Source: Rhizobium sp. SL42
GTDB taxonomy: Bacteria > Pseudomonadota > Alphaproteobacteria > Rhizobiales > Rhizobiaceae
Reading direction: 5' to 3'
DNA: 64,000 nucleotides
Assembly: GCF_021729845.1 (NCBI RefSeq)
Contig: NZ_CP063397.1
Location: forward strand, 2,742,001-2,806,000
Made by a program: the position numbers and the translations under genes
Shown: positions 15,882 to 25,396 of the stretch, piece by piece
How the letters are laid out: each line of letters starts with the position of its first letter
Numbering within the stretch: the first letter of the stretch is position 1
Notes under the pieces: generated by a model
What the model saw: only the letters and a program-made list of their open reading frames with translations
Database searches by the model: none
What the model was told of the DNA's origin: nothing

Positions 15882-17809
15882 GCCGGTGACGCCTCCTTGA
15901 TCGGCGCCGAAGGAGGACCGAGCGGCGTGATGCGATCCTTGGGGACAACTGGCAGCACCAGGCGTGACGGATGCGTCCGGCTGCTGAAAACGGTGTTGCG
16001 GGCGACCTGCGTCAGGCGACCAGTGCCCTCCGGTGCAAAGGTGTTCGGATTGACATCGTATTTCGGGAAGTTTGACGAGGAAATATCGAGGCGGATCCGA
16101 TGCCCTTTCCGGAAGAGATTGGCCGTCGCAAAAGGTTCGATCGTGATCTGGAACACCTCCCCCGTCTCGATGGGAGCCGGATTTTCGAAGGAATGCCTGT
16201 AGCGGCATCGGAAGATGCCATCGGTGATGTTCAGGGCAAAGCCGAGCGGATAGTCCGCGCTCGGGGGATAGACATCGATCAGCTTGGCGGTGAAATCGGT
16301 ATCGGGCGCGTTCGACGCTGCATGCAATTCGATGGTGATCGGGCCGATCACGGCGAGATCGTCCTCCAGCAGTTCGGTCTCGAAGGACAGGACATCCGGC
16401 CGCGCGGAAAGAGGCAGTCCCAGGTTACGGCTGCCGAAGAAGCGCTCCGCCTCGCGCTGGTCGAAGCCACCACCTTCAAAGATTGGCTGGCCGCTGGTCA
16501 ACGATCCGCCGATGGTCGGCACCGGATCGTTCGGGTCGAAATCATAGGAAAAGGCAGCCGCTTCTTCCGCCGGTTCGACTGGCTTGAGCCGGCCGCCCGC
16601 ATGCAGATACAGGGACTGGCTTTTGGCGCCCGGAAGCGGCCAGTCGGGGGCCGTGCACCAGGAGCCGCCATGGTCGAGACGCTCCTCTTCAGTTTTCGAA
16701 CCGGAGCCGCCGCCCATCAGGAAGTAGCGCACTTGCGGTTCCTCGCAAGCCTCGGGCATGCCGGTCTTCAGCCAGCGATCGAACCAACGGCGGCGGTAGT
16801 CGAGCCAGCTTTCCGCCACATGGCCACCGATCGGCGCCTCAGCTCCGAAGGAAATGTCGCCGGCAAACGTGCTGTTGCGGTTGCCGTGCAGCCAGGGCCC
16901 CATGATCAGAGACAGCGGCCGGCGCGCATTGCCGGAAAGACCCGTATAATTGTCGAGTGTCGATTTCACATAGGCATCATACCAGCTGGACATCAGCACA
17001 ACGGGGACCTCCGGGAAGGTGGAGTAGAAGCCTTCCATGTAGAGCCCCACGCGCCGCCAACTGTCATCGAAGGCACCGCTGCGCCATTGGTCCAGCAGAT
17101 AGGCTTCATATTCCGGCGCTTCGCGAATGGGAGATACGCCTTCGCTCCACGGCATGGCCTTGAACCAGGCGCGGATATCCTCTGCCTCGATCGCGGATCT
17201 CGCCAGGCCTTCGGCGGCCTCGCGGGCATTGTTATACGCCCAGCTGGCCTGCTTCAGTTCGAATGCGCCGCCCTGGCGGATACCGCATCGGTACGCATTG
17301 GAGAAGCCGCCGGAATCCATCACCATGCAGGCAAGTCCGGGTGGATTGAGGCAGGCAAGCGCCGCCTGCGTGTGGGCCGCGTAGGACAGCCCCATGGTGG
17401 CGAAGCGGCCATTCGACCAATCCTGCGCCACCAGCCATTGCGCCGTGTCGTAGCCGTCGGCGGCCTCCGACACATATTTCGAGAATTCGCCTTCCGAACC
17501 ATAGCGGCCGCGGCAATCCTGGTAGATCACGACATAGCCGGCGCGCACGAAATAGGCCGCGACCTCATCCCGGCGCATCGGGCTTGCCATGCCCACTTCG
17601 ATTTCCGAGCGTGATCGCTCGCCTTTGCCATAAGGCGTACGCTCGAGGATGGCGGGCAACGGCGTTGAAATCACCTGACCGCCGGAAGCCGGACGGTAGA
17701 TGTCGGTCGCCAGGCGCACACCGTCACCCATCACCACCATCACGTCGCGTTCTACAATCACATCGTCGGCAATCGCCTGCGGGCCGGAAGACGCCAGCAT
17801 CGTCATCAT
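15878..17809 (-). CDS. CocE/NonD family hydrolase (X-Pro dipeptidyl-peptidase S15-like)
   Basis: A 643-residue alpha/beta-hydrolase with a C-terminal jelly-roll domain, as in cocaine esterase, glutaryl-7-ACA acylase and X-Pro dipeptidyl peptidase. The N-terminal DVMVVMGDGVRLATDIYRPA and TPYGKGER segments are typical. The nucleophile is in MGLSYAAHTQ, and RIDISSSNFPKYDVNPNT marks the C-terminal domain. No signal peptide is present, so it should act in the cytoplasm on imported esters, amides or proline-containing peptides. It follows the ABC binding-protein gene on the same strand, after a GC-rich hairpin (17835-17861), and overlaps the CapA-like gene by 4 nt. Confidence 0.88.
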   Translation of the reverse strand: MMTMLASSGPQAIADDVIVERDVMVVMGDGVRLATDIYRPASGGQVISTPLPAILERTPYGKGERSRSEIEVGMASPMRRDEVAAYFVRAGYVVIYQDCRGRYGSEGEFSKYVSEAADGYDTAQWLVAQDWSNGRFATMGLSYAAHTQAALACLNPPGLACMVMDSGGFSNAYRCGIRQGGAFELKQASWAYNNAREAAEGLARSAIEAEDIRAWFKAMPWSEGVSPIREAPEYEAYLLDQWRSGAFDDSWRRVGLYMEGFYSTFPEVPVVLMSSWYDAYVKSTLDNYTGLSGNARRPLSLIMGPWLHGNRNSTFAGDISFGAEAPIGGHVAESWLDYRRRWFDRWLKTGMPEACEEPQVRYFLMGGGSGSKTEEERLDHGGSWCTAPDWPLPGAKSQSLYLHAGGRLKPVEPAEEAAAFSYDFDPNDPVPTIGGSLTSGQPIFEGGGFDQREAERFFGSRNLGLPLSARPDVLSFETELLEDDLAVIGPITIELHAASNAPDTDFTAKLIDVYPPSADYPLGFALNITDGIFRCRYRHSFENPAPIETGEVFQITIEPFATANLFRKGHRIRLDISSSNFPKYDVNPNTFAPEGTGRLTQVARNTVFSSRTHPSRLVLPVVPKDRITPLGPPSAPIKEASPA

Positions 17810-17834
17810 ACATTCCTTGAGCTTGGAGAGATGA

Positions 17835-17861
17835 GCGGGCGCCGCTCATTGCTGCGCCCGC
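17835..17861 (-). other. Intercistronic GC-rich hairpin after the binding-protein gene
   Basis: An 8-bp perfect stem (GCGGGCGC 17835-17842 and its complement 17854-17861) with an 11-nt loop lies between the binding-protein gene and the CocE-type gene. No U-run follows, so it is more likely to stabilise or partially limit the transcript than to act as a full terminator. This is a common arrangement after binding-protein genes, which need higher expression. Confidence 0.5.
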
Positions 17862-17867
17862 CGGAGG

Positions 17868-19442
17868 TCACTTGGCGAGCTTTGCAAGCGTTGCGCTGGT
17901 GTCTTCCGTCATGTTGGCATCGTAGGACAACGTGGCCTTGCCCGCCCAATGCACCTTCTGCCAGAACAGCGGAATGACCGGCATGTCCTGGAAGGCATGA
18001 GCGGTGGCTTTCTGCAGCAGCTCGATCCGCTTGTCGCTGTCGAATTCGCCCATGGCTGCCTGCATCATCTCGTCGAAGGCCGGATCGCTGTAGCGCACCC
18101 GATTGAACGAACCCGTGCCGGCCTCCTTGTTATAGGTCATCAACAGGTTACGAAGCCCCGTCGCCGAGGTCGGGGTGGAATTGCCGAGCGAAAAGATGAA
18201 GGCGCTGAATTCCTGCGCCGAGGCACCTTTGGTATAGACATTGTAAGGTTGCGCCACCACGCCGTTCACCGTCAAACCGCCACGGGCAAACATCTGGCCA
18301 AGTGCCTGGGCGGTTTCCGAGTCACCCGGGAAACGGTCGTTCGACGTGTGCAGGGTAATGCCGAACCCATCCGCATAGCCCGCATCGGCAAGACGTTTTT
18401 TCGCGTCATCGGGTGCAAAGGCCGGTGCGGCAATGGTCGGATCGTTGCCGGCGACGCCGGCCGGGACCAGCTGGCCCGCCGGTTCGCCCGAACCATCCAG
18501 AATGCGATCCACGATCAGCTGGCGGTTGATCAGCTCGGACAGGGCAATGCGAACATTCTTGTCTTTCAGCGGGTTCTTCGCCAGCGGCTTGCCATCCTTG
18601 TCGGTGACGAAGGGGCTCTCGTCACGCGCACTGTCCAGCGCGAGGTAAATCAGGCGCGCCGACGGGATGGAGAAGACCTTCAAGTCGGAGATCGACGACA
18701 GGGTTTTCACATCACCGGGCGGAACGGAATCGATCAGATCGACGGCGCCGGAGCGCAGCGCGGCCACCCGCGATGCATCATTGGAAATGAACTTGATGGT
18801 GACGGTATCGAAATCCTGGCTCTTGCCCCAGAAGTCGTCGTTGCGCGTCAGCGTCAGGTTGTCGCCCGGCGTCCAGGACTTGAACTTATAAGCCCCCGTT
18901 CCGATCGCCGCCTTGCCGCTGTTGAAATCCTCGATCGTCGCGGTCTCGGCCACCTTCTTGCTGACGATATAGACAAAACCGACCTGTTCGATGAAATCCG
19001 GCGCCGGCTTCTTCGTCTTGAATTCCACGGTCAGGTCGTCGATCGCCTTCATGCTGTCGATCGCCGCGACATTGCCTGAAAACGGCGCCGGGCTGTTCGG
19101 GATGTCCTTGGCGCGTGTGAGCGAGAAGATCACGTCCTCCGCGGTCAGCGGCGAACCGTCATGGAACTTGACCCCCTCGCGCAGCTTCACCTGCCAAGTG
19201 AGCGGGTCGGTATTCTCCCACGAAACGGCAAGTGCCGGATGAATGCCGATCGTGGTATCCGTTTCCAGCAGACGGTCGAAGATCTGCATGGCAACATTCT
19301 GGTTGTTGCCGGTGCGCGAGAATTGCGGGTCGATGGACGAGGGTTCTGTCGAACTGCCAATGGTCAGGCTCGCGGCAGAAGCGATCGATGATGCGAGCAT
19401 GGTGCTTGCAATCATCGCGGCGTAAAAGGTCTTGCGATACAT
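17868..19442 (-). CDS. Peptide-type ABC transporter substrate-binding protein (SBP_bac_5)
   Basis: A 524-residue periplasmic binding protein of the oligopeptide/dipeptide/nickel class. The signal peptide covers about residues 1-23 (cut after ASSIASA), followed by SLTIGSSTEPSSIDPQFSRTGNN and the family motif WQVKLREGVKFHDGSPLTAEDVIFSL. The ATG at 19442 was selected because the signal peptide starts there; the frame extends to 19514. The gene follows the two ATPase genes and two permease genes of the same transporter on the minus strand. Confidence 0.93.
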   Translation of the reverse strand: MYRKTFYAAMIASTMLASSIASAASLTIGSSTEPSSIDPQFSRTGNNQNVAMQIFDRLLETDTTIGIHPALAVSWENTDPLTWQVKLREGVKFHDGSPLTAEDVIFSLTRAKDIPNSPAPFSGNVAAIDSMKAIDDLTVEFKTKKPAPDFIEQVGFVYIVSKKVAETATIEDFNSGKAAIGTGAYKFKSWTPGDNLTLTRNDDFWGKSQDFDTVTIKFISNDASRVAALRSGAVDLIDSVPPGDVKTLSSISDLKVFSIPSARLIYLALDSARDESPFVTDKDGKPLAKNPLKDKNVRIALSELINRQLIVDRILDGSGEPAGQLVPAGVAGNDPTIAAPAFAPDDAKKRLADAGYADGFGITLHTSNDRFPGDSETAQALGQMFARGGLTVNGVVAQPYNVYTKGASAQEFSAFIFSLGNSTPTSATGLRNLLMTYNKEAGTGSFNRVRYSDPAFDEMMQAAMGEFDSDKRIELLQKATAHAFQDMPVIPLFWQKVHWAGKATLSYDANMTEDTSATLAKLAK

Positions 19443-19461
19443 ATTCTTGTTCCTCTCTCGG

Positions 19462-20502
19462 TTAACTGACGATGTGGAAGGTCCCGGTTCTTGCCGCCGG
19501 GCTCGGTTCGTCATTCAGGTGGCACGCGTTGGCCTGCCCCGGCCCTGTCTGCTGCAGAAAGGGTCTTTCCTGATGACAGCGGGCAAAGGCATGCGGACAG
19601 CGCGGATGGAAATGGCAGCCCGTCGGCGGATGCAGCGGCGACGGGATTTCGCCCTTTACCGGCGTGAAATCGCGCCGCCGATCATTGATGCTCGGAAGTT
19701 CGCGGATCAGCGCCTGCGTATAGGGGTGCTTCGGATTGGCGAAGAGTTCGTCAGGTGTGCCCGTCTCAACGATGCGCCCCAGATACATCACCACGACCCG
19801 GTCACAGATATGCTTCACCACGCCGAGATCATGGCTGATGAACAGATAGGTCAGACCAAACTCTTTCCTGAGATCCATGAACAGATTGAGGATCTGCGCC
19901 TGGATTGACACGTCGAGCGCCGCCACCGACTCGTCGCAGACGATCAGTTCCGGCTTTACAGCCAACGCACGCGCGATGCCGATGCGCTGCCGCTGGCCAC
20001 CGGAAAACTGGTGCGGATAGCGATCGAGATAGGAAGGATCAAGGCCCACGCGCTCTGCGAGCTCCGCCACGTATCCGCGAAGCGCGGAACGGGCCACGAG
20101 GCCATGCACCATGGGTGCCTCGCCAATGATGTCGATCACCCGCTTGCGCGGATTGAGCGTCGACATCGGGTCCTGGAAAATCATCTGGGCCGCAAGCCGC
20201 GCCTGCCGCTTCTCGGCCCCCTTCAGGGTTGCAAGCTCCCTGCCCTTCCAGCGGACCTCACCCGCGCTGGCAGGCATGATTCCCGCCATGACGCGACCGA
20301 GCGTCGACTTTCCGCAGCCGGATTCACCGACCAGCCCGACCACCTCGCCGCTGTTGACGGCAAGGCTCACCTCATCGACGGCATGAACCGTCTTCTCGGA
20401 GAGATTGGCGCCGAAGGCACGGGCGATCTTTTCGGCATAGTCGAGCTTGCGGGAGAAGCGCCGGCTGACGTTAATTGCTTCGATCAGGGGCGTTTCCATC
20501 AT
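19462..20502 (-). CDS. Peptide-type ABC transporter ATP-binding protein (DppF/OppF-like)
   Basis: A 346-residue ATPase with Walker A GESGCGKST, signature FSGGQRQRIGIARALA and Walker B LIVCDESVAALD. The C-terminal oligo_HPY extension includes PTGCHFHPRCPHAFARC, typical of OppF/DppF and possibly carrying an iron-sulfur cluster. It overlaps the partner ATPase gene by 4 nt (20499-20502). Together the pair powers the transporter encoded by 17868-23352. Confidence 0.94.
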   Translation of the reverse strand: MMETPLIEAINVSRRFSRKLDYAEKIARAFGANLSEKTVHAVDEVSLAVNSGEVVGLVGESGCGKSTLGRVMAGIMPASAGEVRWKGRELATLKGAEKRQARLAAQMIFQDPMSTLNPRKRVIDIIGEAPMVHGLVARSALRGYVAELAERVGLDPSYLDRYPHQFSGGQRQRIGIARALAVKPELIVCDESVAALDVSIQAQILNLFMDLRKEFGLTYLFISHDLGVVKHICDRVVVMYLGRIVETGTPDELFANPKHPYTQALIRELPSINDRRRDFTPVKGEIPSPLHPPTGCHFHPRCPHAFARCHQERPFLQQTGPGQANACHLNDEPSPAARTGTFHIVS

Positions 20503-21473
20503 GCGACCCTCCCGTGGCTAGGATGAAAGCAGCGCCATTCGCGGCCCGCCTCGACAGCGAGGGCCGGATGACTGGTGCATATTTCGGTGGCGAGGGCGCA
20601 GCGGTCGCGGAAGGAACAGCCAGTGGGTCGGGCCAGCGGCGACGGTGCCATGCCGGGGATCGGCCGCAACGGCTCGCCGCGAGGCACGGCCGACGGGATC
20701 GCCTGCATCAACCCGGCAGTGTAGGGATGTGCCGGTCGCGACAGAACATCGTCGACGGGACCTGCCTCGACGATCCGCCCCGCATACATGACCAGAACCC
20801 GGTCCGCGAGCGCGGCCACGACGCCGAGATCGTGGCTGATCCAGACCAGCGCCATCGAGAACTCCTGTGCCAGCCGCTTGATTTCGTAGAGGATCTGCGA
20901 CTGGATCGTGACGTCGAGCGCGGTTGTCGGCTCGTCGGCAATGATGAGGTCGGGCCGGTGCAGGAGCGCGATCGCGATCGCCACGCGCTGCCGCATGCCG
21001 CCGGAAAACTGATGCGGATAGGCATCCAGCCGTTCCTCAGGGGATGGAATGCCGACCATGCCGAGCGCATCACGGGAGCGGATGCGCGCTTCCGCCCGGC
21101 TGACAGTGTCATGTGCCAGAACCGCCTCGACCATTTGCGTTCCGATGGAAAGCACCGGGTTGAGCGTCATCATCGGATCCTGGAAGATCATCGCGATGCG
21201 CTTGCCGCGAATGGCGCGCATGGCCTTTTGCGGCAATTGCGTCAGTTCCTCTCCCCGGAAACGGATGCTGCCGGAGACCACGCGGCCTGGGGGATCGACC
21301 AGCCCCAGGACCGAAAAGCCGGTAATCGACTTTCCCGAACCGGATTCGCCGACGAGACCGACGATCTCTCGCTGTCCGACGCTGAAACTGACCTCATCGA
21401 CAGCCTTGATGATGCCCCGTCGCGTCGGAAAATGCGTGGAAAGATTGGTGACTTCGAGAACGGGTTGCGTCAT
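20499..21473 (-). CDS. Peptide-type ABC transporter ATP-binding protein (DppD/OppD-like)
   Basis: A 324-residue ATPase with Walker [10 protein letters not shown], signature [16 protein letters not shown], Walker [13 protein letters not shown] and the oligo_HPY C-terminus ([17 protein letters not shown]). It lies 5 nt after the DppC-like permease gene and overlaps the DppF-like gene, as expected for a complete dpp/opp-type operon. Confidence 0.94.
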   Translation of the reverse strand: MTQPVLEVTNLSTHFPTRRGIIKAVDEVSFSVGQREIVGLVGESGSGKSITGFSVLGLVDPPGRVVSGSIRFRGEELTQLPQKAMRAIRGKRIAMIFQDPMMTLNPVLSIGTQMVEAVLAHDTVSRAEARIRSRDALGMVGIPSPEERLDAYPHQFSGGMRQRVAIAIALLHRPDLIIADEPTTALDVTIQSQILYEIKRLAQEFSMALVWISHDLGVVAALADRVLVMYAGRIVEAGPVDDVLSRPAHPYTAGLMQAIPSAVPRGEPLRPIPGMAPSPLARPTGCSFRDRCALATEICTSHPALAVEAGREWRCFHPSHGRVA

Positions 21474-21478
21474 GGCGC

Positions 21479-22381
21479 TTACCTTTCGCCCAGACGGGGA
21501 TTGAGGATCTCGCGGCAGCGGTCACCCGTAATGTTGATCGAGAAGACGAGAAGCAGCAGCAGCAGGCCGGGATAGACGCTGATCCAGTATTCGCCGGACA
21601 TCAGCACCTGGTATCCGTTGGCGATCAAAAGCCCGAGCGAGGGTTCGGTGATCGGCAGGCCGATGCCGAGGAAGGAGAGCGTCGCTTCGGCGGAAATCGC
21701 ATTCGCCACCTGCAGCATGCCGATGACGATCAGCGGCGGCAGGCAATTGGGCAGGAGGTGACCGAACAGGATGCGGGGCGTGGAAATGCCCAGCGTCACG
21801 GCGGCCTCGATATAATCCTTGTTCTTCTCCACCAGTGCCGCACTGCGGGCCGAACGGGCAAAGGTTGCCCATTGCACCAAAACCAGCGCGAAGATTACCT
21901 TCCACAGCCCCTGACCGAGAAGGGCAAGCAGCATCAAAGCGACAAGGATGGTCGGCAGGCCCAGCATCAGATCGACGACGCGCATGATGAAGGCATCGAT
22001 CCGCCCGCCGTAGTAGGCGGCGATCAGCCCAAGCGCGGTGCCGATGACCAGCGCGACGATGCCGGAAAAGACGCCGACGCCGATGCTGGTGCGCAGGCCG
22101 TAGATCATCGCCGACAGCATGTCGCGACCCTGGCCGTCCGTGCCCAGCCAGTAGACCATGCCGCCCATGCTTTCCGAACCCGGCGGCAGCTTGGCATCGA
22201 GAATGTCGAGAACCGCCAGGTCGTAAGGGTTCTGCGGGGTCAGCCAAGGGCCAGCCAGGGCGACCAGGAAAAGCGCGAGACAGATCACGGTCGCGATCAG
22301 CGCCTTTGGACTTCTGGCAATGCCGCGCAGCAGGCGGCCGGTCGTCGTTTCTTCGCCGAAGAATGCAGTGATCGCGCTCAT
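21479..22381 (-). CDS. Peptide-type ABC transporter permease (DppC-like)
   Basis: A 300-residue inner-membrane permease with the OppC N-terminal segment and about six transmembrane helices. It contains LGTDGQGRDMLSAMIYGLRTSIGVG and the EAA-loop region EAAVTLGISTPRILFGHLLPNCLPP. The ATG at 22381 was chosen because it overlaps the upstream permease stop by 4 nt and the protein then begins as OppC proteins do; the longer frame to 23173 is only read-through opposite to no extra domain. Confidence 0.93.
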   Translation of the reverse strand: MSAITAFFGEETTTGRLLRGIARSPKALIATVICLALFLVALAGPWLTPQNPYDLAVLDILDAKLPPGSESMGGMVYWLGTDGQGRDMLSAMIYGLRTSIGVGVFSGIVALVIGTALGLIAAYYGGRIDAFIMRVVDLMLGLPTILVALMLLALLGQGLWKVIFALVLVQWATFARSARSAALVEKNKDYIEAAVTLGISTPRILFGHLLPNCLPPLIVIGMLQVANAISAEATLSFLGIGLPITEPSLGLLIANGYQVLMSGEYWISVYPGLLLLLLVFSINITGDRCREILNPRLGER

Positions 22382-23352
22382 GACGGTTCCCCCAGGCGCA
22401 CGCGCGGATCGATCAGCGAGTAGAGAATGTCGACCACGAAGTTGATCAGGATGAACAGGCTGACGATCACCAGCAGATAGGCGACGACGACGGGCCGATC
22501 GAGGCGCATGATGGAATCGATCAGCAGCTTGCCGATGCCGGGCCAGGCAAAGATCGTCTCCGTGACCACGGCAAAGGCCAGCATGCTGCCGAGTTCCATG
22601 CCAATGACGGTGATCAGCGGGATCAGGATGTTCTTCAGCACATGGACGAAAACGATGCGCCGTTCCGATATGCCCTTCGCACGGGCGAATTTGACGAAAT
22701 CGAGCGGCATGGTTTCGCGCACCCCCGTTCGGGTCAGGCGGATCACCAGCGACAGCTTGAACAGAGACAGGTTGACTGCGGGAAGAATGAGATGGGTAAG
22801 GCCATCGAGCGTGAAGAAACTCGACTGGATGCCGAGAAACAAGCCCAGCTCGCCGCGCCCTGTGGAGGGTAACCAGCCGAGCCAGATGGAAAAGATCATG
22901 ATCAGCATCATGCCCTGCCAGAAGCTCGGCAGAGAAAACCCAAGGATCGAGCCGGTCATGATGGCCTCGTCCGTCGCGCTGTTCGGCTTCAGGCCGGAGA
23001 TCAGTCCGAGCGGTATGCCGATGAAGAGCGCGATGGCGAGCGCCGTCAACGTCAGCTCCAGCGTTGCCGGCAACCGTTCGAGGATGAGCGTGATCGTCGG
23101 CCGGTTGAAGACGAAGGAGCGGCCGAGATCTCCATGGACGACATTCCAGATGAAGGTCAGGAACTGCTGCCAAAGCGGCCTGTCGAGACCAAGAGAGGCG
23201 ATCACCTGGGCGCGCTCGGCGGGACTTGCATCGGGCGAGATCAGCATCTCGACCGGATCACCGATCGCATAGACCCCCAGGAAGACGACAAGGGCGGTGA
23301 CGAGCAGGACAGCGACGCTCTGCATCAATCGGCGGATGATGAAGACGCTCAC
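22378..23352 (-). CDS. Peptide-type ABC transporter permease (DppB-like)
   Basis: A 324-residue permease with the DppB-type start (FIIRRLMQSVAVLLVTALVVFLGVYAIGDPVEMLISPDASPAERAQVIASLGLDRPLWQQF), six predicted helices and the EAA-like loop KFARAKGISERRIVFVHVLKNILIP. It is the first gene of a seven-gene operon (permease, permease, ATPase, ATPase, binding protein, CocE-type hydrolase, CapA-like protein). A divergent LysR gene begins 204 bp away, with a dyad in the gap. Confidence 0.93.
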   Translation of the reverse strand: MSVFIIRRLMQSVAVLLVTALVVFLGVYAIGDPVEMLISPDASPAERAQVIASLGLDRPLWQQFLTFIWNVVHGDLGRSFVFNRPTITLILERLPATLELTLTALAIALFIGIPLGLISGLKPNSATDEAIMTGSILGFSLPSFWQGMMLIMIFSIWLGWLPSTGRGELGLFLGIQSSFFTLDGLTHLILPAVNLSLFKLSLVIRLTRTGVRETMPLDFVKFARAKGISERRIVFVHVLKNILIPLITVIGMELGSMLAFAVVTETIFAWPGIGKLLIDSIMRLDRPVVVAYLLVIVSLFILINFVVDILYSLIDPRVRLGEPS

Positions 23353-23426
23353 CTCGTCACGCCCCGCGGTCGGGCATGGGACAATCGATGATCATGGTTG
23401 GAACCCCTTTTTCTCTTTTGTGTTGG

Positions 23427-23447
23427 TGAAACGATAGCGGTGTTTCA
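23427..23447. promoter_or_regulatory. Dyad in the LysR/peptide-transporter intergenic region
   Basis: A perfect inverted repeat TGAAAC-N9-GTTTCA lies between the divergent LysR gene (start 23557) and the permease gene (start 23352). Its size and position suit a LysR-type recognition site controlling the transporter operon. The dyad is seen; the binding protein is inferred. Confidence 0.45.
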
Positions 23448-23556
23448 GCTGCCCGCAATCTTATGAGGTGGCGGCATCACCCTATGCATTTTTCGCGGCC
23501 CGCTGACAGCAGCATGGGCGCTTGCCTTCGCAGACAATCCGCCTAGGATCGCGCGC

Positions 23557-24462
23557 ATGAACTTCAAGCAGCTGGAAATCTTCAAAACCATCATGGATAC
23601 AGGCTCGACGATCTCGGCTGCCTCGCAGCTCGGACTTTCGCAGTCGGCCATCAGCCGTCAGTTGGCGGCCCTGGAGGAGGAAATCGGGCGTGAACTGTTC
23701 CTGCGTGAGAAGGGCCGGCTAAAGCCGAAACCTGAGGCCTTTCTTCTGGTCGGAGAGATCGATGAAGTCGCGCAAAGCATGGCCAAGCTGCGCACGAAGA
23801 TCGGCGATATCCGCACGGGCATCTTCGGCGAGGCGCTGATCCGCGTGGCCTTCCCCCACAGTCTGGCGACGACCATGCTGCCGCCGCTTATCGCTCGCTT
23901 CAAGGCTGACCACCCGCGGGTCACGGTCGAGATTCTGAGCGGGCCGTATGATGCGATCGAACGCATGGTGCGCGGACGGGTGGCCGACCTGGGTTTCGTG
24001 CGCCTGCCGCCGGAGGAGCCGGGTTTCAACACGGTTTCGCTCTCCTCCAGCGGCACGACCTGCGTCATGCCCGCAGGGCATCCGTTGGCATCCAAGGAAA
24101 CCATCGATGTCAACGATCTCGCTCGCAACGACCTGATTCTCCTCGGCCGACAGCGAATCAACCGCAACGAGTTGGAGCATGAATTGCGCCGCATGGTGCC
24201 GAGCTATCGCTGCAGCCTCGAAGTGCATTCGGTGGAGACGGCCTGCGTCTGTGCGGCCCAAGGGCTGGGGATCGCCATCGTCCCGACGCTGATCGCTGCC
24301 TATTTTCAGAGCGAAAAACTGATCATGCGCCCCTTCCGCTCCACGAAGGAGGCAGATTACGGCATCATCACCAAGGCGGATTCGGCACTGTCGTGGAGCT
24401 GCGAAGCCTTTGTCGATCTGATGCGGCAGGAAACGCAGCAAACCGGCGCGGACGTTGCCTGA
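23557..24462 (+). CDS. LysR family transcriptional regulator
   Basis: A 301-residue LysR protein with a canonical N-terminal HTH (MNFKQLEIFKTIMDTGSTISAASQLGLSQSAISRQLAALEEEIGRELFLREKGRL) and a complete substrate-binding domain. It is divergent from the peptide-transporter operon and is probably its regulator. Its stop codon TGA (24460-24462) is also the left copy of the target duplication of the inserted IS element. The coding region is therefore undamaged, but its downstream DNA was displaced by 934 bp. Confidence 0.93.
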   Translation: MNFKQLEIFKTIMDTGSTISAASQLGLSQSAISRQLAALEEEIGRELFLREKGRLKPKPEAFLLVGEIDEVAQSMAKLRTKIGDIRTGIFGEALIRVAFPHSLATTMLPPLIARFKADHPRVTVEILSGPYDAIERMVRGRVADLGFVRLPPEEPGFNTVSLSSSGTTCVMPAGHPLASKETIDVNDLARNDLILLGRQRINRNELEHELRRMVPSYRCSLEVHSVETACVCAAQGLGIAIVPTLIAAYFQSEKLIMRPFRSTKEADYGIITKADSALSWSCEAFVDLMRQETQQTGADVA

Positions 24463-25396
24463 GAACCTGACCGAAAAAGAATTGAGTGAAATCAGCCAGT
24501 TGTGATTCCTTCGGATTTGCTTAGGATTCGATGGAGACCGCAATGGGCTGGACTGATTTCACCCGTCGCCAATATGGCCGACGGACGGGGCGTTATGCAA
24601 GTGATCTGACGGACAGGGAGTGGTCGCTGATTGCTCCGTTTATGCCGATGCCCCGTAGGCTTGGTCGACCGCGCAAGACGGAATTGCGCGAAGTTTTAAA
24701 CGCACTGCTATATATCGCGTCGACCGGATGCCAATGGCGGATGCTACCGAAAGATTTTCCACCCTATTCAACTGTGCAGGGTTACTTCTACGAGTGGCGG
24801 GCGACTGGCTTGTGGACGCGGATCAACCATCATCTCGTTATGGAGACGCGAGAGCTGGAAGGAAAGGAAGCCTCACCGACGGCAGGCGTGATAGACAGTC
24901 AGAGCGTCAAAACGACTGAAAGCGGCGGGATTGCGGGCTTTGACGCGGGCAAGAAGATCAAAGGCCGCAAGCGTCATATCGTTGTCGACACGCTCGGTTT
25001 GATGGTGGGGCTCGCCGTCCACAGCGCTGACATTCAAGACCGCGATGGTGCAGTGGCGGCTCTCAAAACCATCCTCAGACGCTGGCCTTGGCTCAGGCAC
25101 ATCTTTGCTGACGGCGGTTATGCCGGTCCGAAGCTGCGGGCCGCATTGCGCAAGGTCGCGAAGTTCACGTTGCAAATCGTCAAGCGAACAGACAAGGCAA
25201 AAGGCTTTGAAGTGCTGCCGCGTCGCTGGGTCGTGGAGCGCACATTCGCCTGGCTTGGCCGATGCAGACGACTGGCCAAGGATTGGGAAAAATCAATCGC
25301 TTCCGCTGAAGCCTGGATGCTTATCGCTCATATCCGCATTCTCACTCGGAGGCTCGCAAGGTACCATGCCTATTGAGGTCTTTTCGAGTCAGGCTC
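24463..25396 (+). mobile_element. IS5-family insertion sequence, IS1031-like
   Basis: A 934-bp element with imperfect 18-bp terminal inverted repeats: left 24463-24480 (GAACCTGACCGAAAAAGA), right 25379-25396 (read inward GAGCCTGACTCGAAAAGA), 14 of 18 matching. It is flanked by a direct repeat TGA (24460-24462 and 25397-25399). A 3-bp TNA duplication and a length near 930 bp are features of the IS1031 subgroup of IS5. One intact transposase gene fills it, so it may still be active. The left TGA is the stop codon of the LysR gene. Confidence 0.87.
24543..25376 (+). CDS. IS5-family (IS1031-like) transposase
   Basis: A 277-residue DDE transposase in a single uninterrupted frame. Catalytic motifs are in place: VIDSQSVKTTESGG (first Asp), IFADGGYAG (second Asp) and VVERTFAWLGRCRRLAKDWE (Glu with the usual downstream Arg/Lys). 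The N-terminal DUF4096-type segment LTDREWSLIAPFMP is typical. I prefer the ATG at 24543, which has GGAG 6 nt upstream and the usual MGWT start; an in-frame ATG at 24531 is possible. Confidence 0.92.
   Translation: MGWTDFTRRQYGRRTGRYASDLTDREWSLIAPFMPMPRRLGRPRKTELREVLNALLYIASTGCQWRMLPKDFPPYSTVQGYFYEWRATGLWTRINHHLVMETRELEGKEASPTAGVIDSQSVKTTESGGIAGFDAGKKIKGRKRHIVVDTLGLMVGLAVHSADIQDRDGAVAALKTILRRWPWLRHIFADGGYAGPKLRAALRKVAKFTLQIVKRTDKAKGFEVLPRRWVVERTFAWLGRCRRLAKDWEKSIASAEAWMLIAHIRILTRRLARYHAY

Noticed and set aside
16100..17614. 504-codon open frame on the plus strand opposite the CocE-type hydrolase gene
   Set aside because: It is antisense to a complete, well-recognised gene and shows no domain; such frames arise from GC-rich third positions.
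22382..23173. Longer N-terminus for the DppC-like permease
   Set aside because: The extension overlaps the DppB-like gene in another frame, while the ATGA-overlapping start at 22381 gives the family length.
23557..24462. LysR gene interrupted by the IS element
   Set aside because: The target repeat coincides with its stop codon, and the protein has normal length and C-terminus.
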